NCBI GenBank assembly: GCA_003695005.1
Contig: RFJE01000117.1
Location: 1-8,492, forward strand
DNA length: 8,492 bases
Reading direction: 5' to 3'
DNA from: Candidatus Hydrogenedentota bacterium
Lineage (GTDB): Bacteria; Spirochaetota; Leptospiria; Turneriellales; J094
Positions within the stretch are counted from its first letter, which is position 1. Every line of letters starts with the position of its first letter. The position numbers were made by a program, and so were the translations under genes. Below, piece after piece: positions 5,751 to 8,492 of this stretch. The notes below the pieces were generated by a model. The model was given only the letters and a program-made list of their open reading frames with translations. It was not told the origin of the DNA and searched no databases.

Positions 5751-7118
5751 TCAATAACGATTTATAATTTGAAAGGGGTCGGCAAACTGAAGTACATGTT
5801 TTTCAAACTCCCTTTCCGTTGTCGAAATTTGAAGTGGTTTTAAATTTGCTTTAATTTTACCAATCCCATGCTCTCCGGATATAACTCCTCCTAATTTTAA
5901 GGCTAGTTTGCCTAGTTCATCAATTAATAGGAAAGAATCCTGAATTTTTTCTTTTTCTTGGAATAATAGGTTTGTATGCAAATTACCCTGACCAGCATGT
6001 CCCCAAATGACAATGGAAAAGTGATGCTTTGTAGCAAGTTCCCTTGCTCTTTTGCAAAATTCATTCATTTGCACAAGGGGGACACAAATATCTTCTCCAA
6101 TTTTATAGGCATACTTTTGCTTTAAAGTTTCCGTAATGCTTTTTCTTGCTTTGTATAAGTTAGAAGCAGAGCGAGAATCTCTAGCGACCGTAATGGTGCA
6201 CTTTTGATCCCAATCAGCGCTTAATTTTTCCCAGAACATTGAATTTTCCGGATGAACTTCAAAAATACAAAAAAGTAGTGCCGAACTTTTCCCAAGTTCC
6301 TTTGGCCACTTTTCCTTGGAAATTGCAAAGGCTTCGCTATCTAAAAACTCAATCGCAATAATTTCAGGATATTGTCTGATGTTTAAAACCGCCTGCAAAG
6401 CTTCCTGCTCCGAAGAAAAACCCATAACCACCGTAACTTCTTCATAAGGACCGAGTGGTGGTAAAAGTTTTAATTCACATTCTGTTATGATTCCTAACTT
6501 CCCTTCACTACCAATCCAGATCGGAAGTGAGTGAATCCCTAAAGAATATTTTTCTGTAGTATAACCAATTTCATCCTCTTGGCCATTGGCCCATACTACT
6601 CGTAGTTTTTTTACATACTGTCCCGTTGGGCCATACCGGAACGATCGTGGTCCAGAAGCATTTGTAGCGATGTTGCCACCAATGCAGGAAACATCTGCAG
6701 AAGATGGATCCACAACATAGCGCAAATTTTTTGATTTAGCATCATTTATAATATCGCTAGTTAAGCGTCCTGCTTGGGCTCGAATGCGATAATTTACCTC
6801 ATCCACAAAAATCAGTTTGTTCATTTTTTCCATAGAGATCACAATTCCACCTTGTGGAACCGCAGATCCTGCTAATCCGGAACCTAATCCTCGTACGGTA
6901 AGTTTATACTCATTGGGACAAATACCGCCATTTTGTTTAGCCAGACTGGTTGCTAAATTTACAATCGCTTTTACTTCTTCGTGCGACTGCGGAAATAAAA
7001 CAAGAGATGCCTGCCCTGTTAATAAGGTTTCATCGTGCAGGTAATTGTTAAAAGAAGATTTCTCCGGCCATAGAGAAGAGGATACAAGAGAGGCAAATTC
7101 CTTTAGTCCTTTATTCAT
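5751..7118 (-). CDS. FAD-linked 2-hydroxyacid dehydrogenase, GlcD / D-lactate dehydrogenase type
   Basis: The 455-residue protein belongs to the FAD-binding (PCMH-type) oxidoreductases that oxidise D-lactate, glycolate or related 2-hydroxyacids. The FAD domain shows VRGLGSGLAG at 75-84, DPSSADVSCIGGNIATNASG at 137-156, RYGPTG at 161-166 and IGSEGKLGIIT at 202-212. The C-terminal FAD-oxidase domain shows GHAGQGNLHTN at 373-383 and SGEHGIGKIK at 414-423. The His residues in these two motifs are the ones usually implicated in metal binding and catalysis. The usual second motif is GHAGDGNLH; here Asp is replaced by Gln. The protein ends with ADPFQIINRY and lacks the usual NPGK close, so it is slightly short. 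No Fe-S partner (GlcF) or second subunit is in the window. Substrate cannot be fixed from sequence. The ATG overlaps the rhomboid gene by 8 nt with no clear ribosome binding site. Confidence 0.9.
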   Translation of the reverse strand: MNKGLKEFASLVSSSLWPEKSSFNNYLHDETLLTGQASLVLFPQSHEEVKAIVNLATSLAKQNGGICPNEYKLTVRGLGSGLAGSAVPQGGIVISMEKMNKLIFVDEVNYRIRAQAGRLTSDIINDAKSKNLRYVVDPSSADVSCIGGNIATNASGPRSFRYGPTGQYVKKLRVVWANGQEDEIGYTTEKYSLGIHSLPIWIGSEGKLGIITECELKLLPPLGPYEEVTVVMGFSSEQEALQAVLNIRQYPEIIAIEFLDSEAFAISKEKWPKELGKSSALLFCIFEVHPENSMFWEKLSADWDQKCTITVARDSRSASNLYKARKSITETLKQKYAYKIGEDICVPLVQMNEFCKRARELATKHHFSIVIWGHAGQGNLHTNLLFQEKEKIQDSFLLIDELGKLALKLGGVISGEHGIGKIKANLKPLQISTTEREFEKHVLQFADPFQIINRY

Positions 7119-7881
7119 GTTTTTTAGGGCGTACTTCGGCTACAAAGCGACCTGTTTCTGGATCAAAGTAATATACTTTTTCATATTCGTCTGAATGAAA
7201 CTCCGGTGTGTTCTTTTCGGCAAAAGGATCCGGTTGGAAAATACTATCAATAGGATGCTCTTTTAAAACAGAATTAAAAAAGCTTAATTTTAATATAAAG
7301 CGCGAAAATAATACTCCGCCAATTAACCCACCTAGATGCCCTAAATGAGAAATTTCCTCTGCTGCCCCTAATACTTGAAACAGCACAGATCCCACTGCAA
7401 ATAAAATGGCTGCTGTTCTTGCTTTCATGGGAATAAAAAAGACAAATAAATATGAGTTCGGATAAAATACAGCTAAAGCACCAAGTATCCCCATAATTGC
7501 GCCACTTGCTCCTACGGTTGGTGTGGTTGTCCCACTTTGGAATAAAATAACAAATAAAGCTCCTGTTAAGCCGGAAATAAAATATAACTGTAAATATCGT
7601 TTGGATCCAATGGTGTGCTCAATTGGGGGGCCAATGCTATAAAGAGCAATCATATTTACGCCAATGTGTAAAAGCCCTGCATGCATAAACATAGCAGTGA
7701 TTGGTTGCCAAAAATAACCACTGAAAAATTTAGAAGGCAAAAGTCCCCATAGTTCAAAAACTTTTTTAAAATATAAACCCGTCATCGCGTCTTCGGGATA
7801 AAGCATTGGCCCAAACCAAAAAATTAAAATATAAATTACAATGTTGGCAATAATAATCGATCGATTTACATTGGAATTCAT
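7111..7881 (-). CDS. Rhomboid-family intramembrane serine protease
   Basis: The 256-residue protein has the rhomboid core of about six membrane segments. The conserved FMHAGLLHIGVNM is at 65-77, where His72 and Asn76 match the family's oxyanion-side residues. The nucleophile is Ser126 in GASG (124-127). The base is His182 in HLGHLGG (179-185), the second His of the motif. All catalytic residues are present, so it should be active and cut membrane proteins within or next to a transmembrane helix. A soluble tail follows (about 205-256), rich in acidic and aromatic residues, and includes FDPETGRFV. The substrate is unknown; the neighbouring TM2-repeat protein is a candidate by position only. Its ATG overlaps the stop of the TM2 gene by four bases (ATGA), and its end overlaps the start of the dehydrogenase, so the three genes look like one translationally coupled operon. 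Confidence 0.93.
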   Translation of the reverse strand: MNSNVNRSIIIANIVIYILIFWFGPMLYPEDAMTGLYFKKVFELWGLLPSKFFSGYFWQPITAMFMHAGLLHIGVNMIALYSIGPPIEHTIGSKRYLQLYFISGLTGALFVILFQSGTTTPTVGASGAIMGILGALAVFYPNSYLFVFFIPMKARTAAILFAVGSVLFQVLGAAEEISHLGHLGGLIGGVLFSRFILKLSFFNSVLKEHPIDSIFQPDPFAEKNTPEFHSDEYEKVYYFDPETGRFVAEVRPKKHE

Positions 7882-8492
7882 CGCAAAGGCTTTCCTTCCA
7901 CATCTTTTATACTGCCGGTATAAATTAAGATGCTATCTAGAATATTCCATAACAAAAGTCCACCAACAGTAAAAAACTTTAACAGTGCTAATACTTTATA
8001 GCCTAAATAATAACGATCCAATCCCCAAAGTCCACCCCATAAGTTTAAAAGTAGTGCCGTATTAAAGCTTCGGGGATTATCGGCAGACCAGGTAAGGTCT
8101 CTACCTTCCACTTTCTTGCCACCATTCATTGGCATTTTATAAATTAAAAATTGAACTAAATCAAATATTAAAAATCCATATAAAACTAAGAAAAATAAAA
8201 TTCCAATAAGGAATAAAATCATCTTTACTTTAACAGCAAGCAAACCAATTCCAAAGAAAAGTAAGCTTAAATAAAAAAGAGAAAACTCAATAATTCCTCG
8301 AACTGTATTTCGTAAGTAAAAATGATGAAGCCCACTGACTCCCGTTGTAAAAAAAAGCCATAAAAAAATAGCTCGGTTGCGCACTTCGCTTCCGCGAATT
8401 ACATGATGATTTTTATCCATTGGATAACCATAAAATAAACGAAATAAATCCCAATAATACCAGACTAAATTGCCTAAAAAAGTAAGTACCAG
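7878..8492 (-). CDS. Polytopic TM2-repeat membrane protein, 5' end outside the window
   Basis: The frame stays open to the window edge, so only about 204 C-terminal residues are visible. An internal ATG at 8420 gives a 180-residue version, but it has no ribosome binding site and the 24 codons before it encode membrane-like sequence matching the repeat pattern, so I treat it as internal. In numbering from that Met, TM2-like units lie at about 12-95 (TTGVSGLHHFYL at 25-36) and 118-165 (GGLWGLDRYYLGY), each a helix pair around the G-x-HxFYL or G-x-DRYYLG turn. Each repeat ends in an aromatic Asp helix and a short polar loop with Gly: WDLFRLFYGYPMD, FDLVQFLIYKMPM and LDSILIYTGSIKD. The first of these lies upstream of the Met, implying at least three units. 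TM2 proteins have no firm bacterial role. The stop overlaps the rhomboid start (ATGA). Confidence 0.8.
   Translation of the reverse strand: MVLTFLGNLVWYYWDLFRLFYGYPMDKNHHVIRGSEVRNRAIFLWLFFTTGVSGLHHFYLRNTVRGIIEFSLFYLSLLFFGIGLLAVKVKMILFLIGILFFLVLYGFLIFDLVQFLIYKMPMNGGKKVEGRDLTWSADNPRSFNTALLLNLWGGLWGLDRYYLGYKVLALLKFFTVGGLLLWNILDSILIYTGSIKDVEGKPLR

Overview
The window is AT-rich, densely packed bacterial DNA with eight protein genes on both strands and no rRNA, tRNA, CRISPR array, insertion sequence or phage gene that I can see. A periplasmic OmpA-family protein with a peptidoglycan-binding domain points to a two-membrane (Gram-negative type) bacterium. The style of the OmpA N-terminal region and the FGE-like secreted protein remind me of spirochaetes, perhaps Leptospirales. 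That is recollection, not a search result, and should be treated as a weak suggestion.

Layout. Positions 65-3345 (+ strand) hold a compact run of four genes: a small lysine-rich single-pass membrane protein, a secreted FGE/SUMF1-like protein, a GNAT acetyltransferase that overlaps it by 4 nt, and an OmpA-family envelope protein. Gaps are 20 nt, -4 nt and 36 nt, so they probably form one operon with an envelope theme. The FGE-like gene is interrupted near its end by a run of eight G (1478-1485). Deleting one G restores a textbook FGE C-terminus whose stop overlaps the next start. The zinc-type ribosomal protein L31 gene rpmE (- strand, 3348-3548) converges on ompA with only 2 nt between the stop codons.

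A 148-nt divergent intergenic region (3549-3696) carries a tandem octamer and an inverted repeat. It separates rpmE from a lone + strand gene (3697-5739) that appears to fuse a GAF-like sensor domain to an alpha/beta hydrolase with a full Ser-Asp-His set.

Positions 5751-8492 hold a - strand operon of three overlapping genes. In transcription order they are a polytopic TM2-repeat membrane protein (its 5' end lies outside the window), a rhomboid serine protease with its catalytic residues, and a GlcD-type FAD-linked 2-hydroxyacid dehydrogenase. Overlaps are 4 and 8 nt, suggesting translational coupling.

Most interesting points: the G8 frameshift tract (phase variation, recoding, decay or sequencing error); the TM2 gene reading open to the window edge with at least three repeat ends; the GAF-hydrolase fusion; and the unexplained repeats between rpmE and the hydrolase. 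I found no clearly novel defence, mobile or RNA system.
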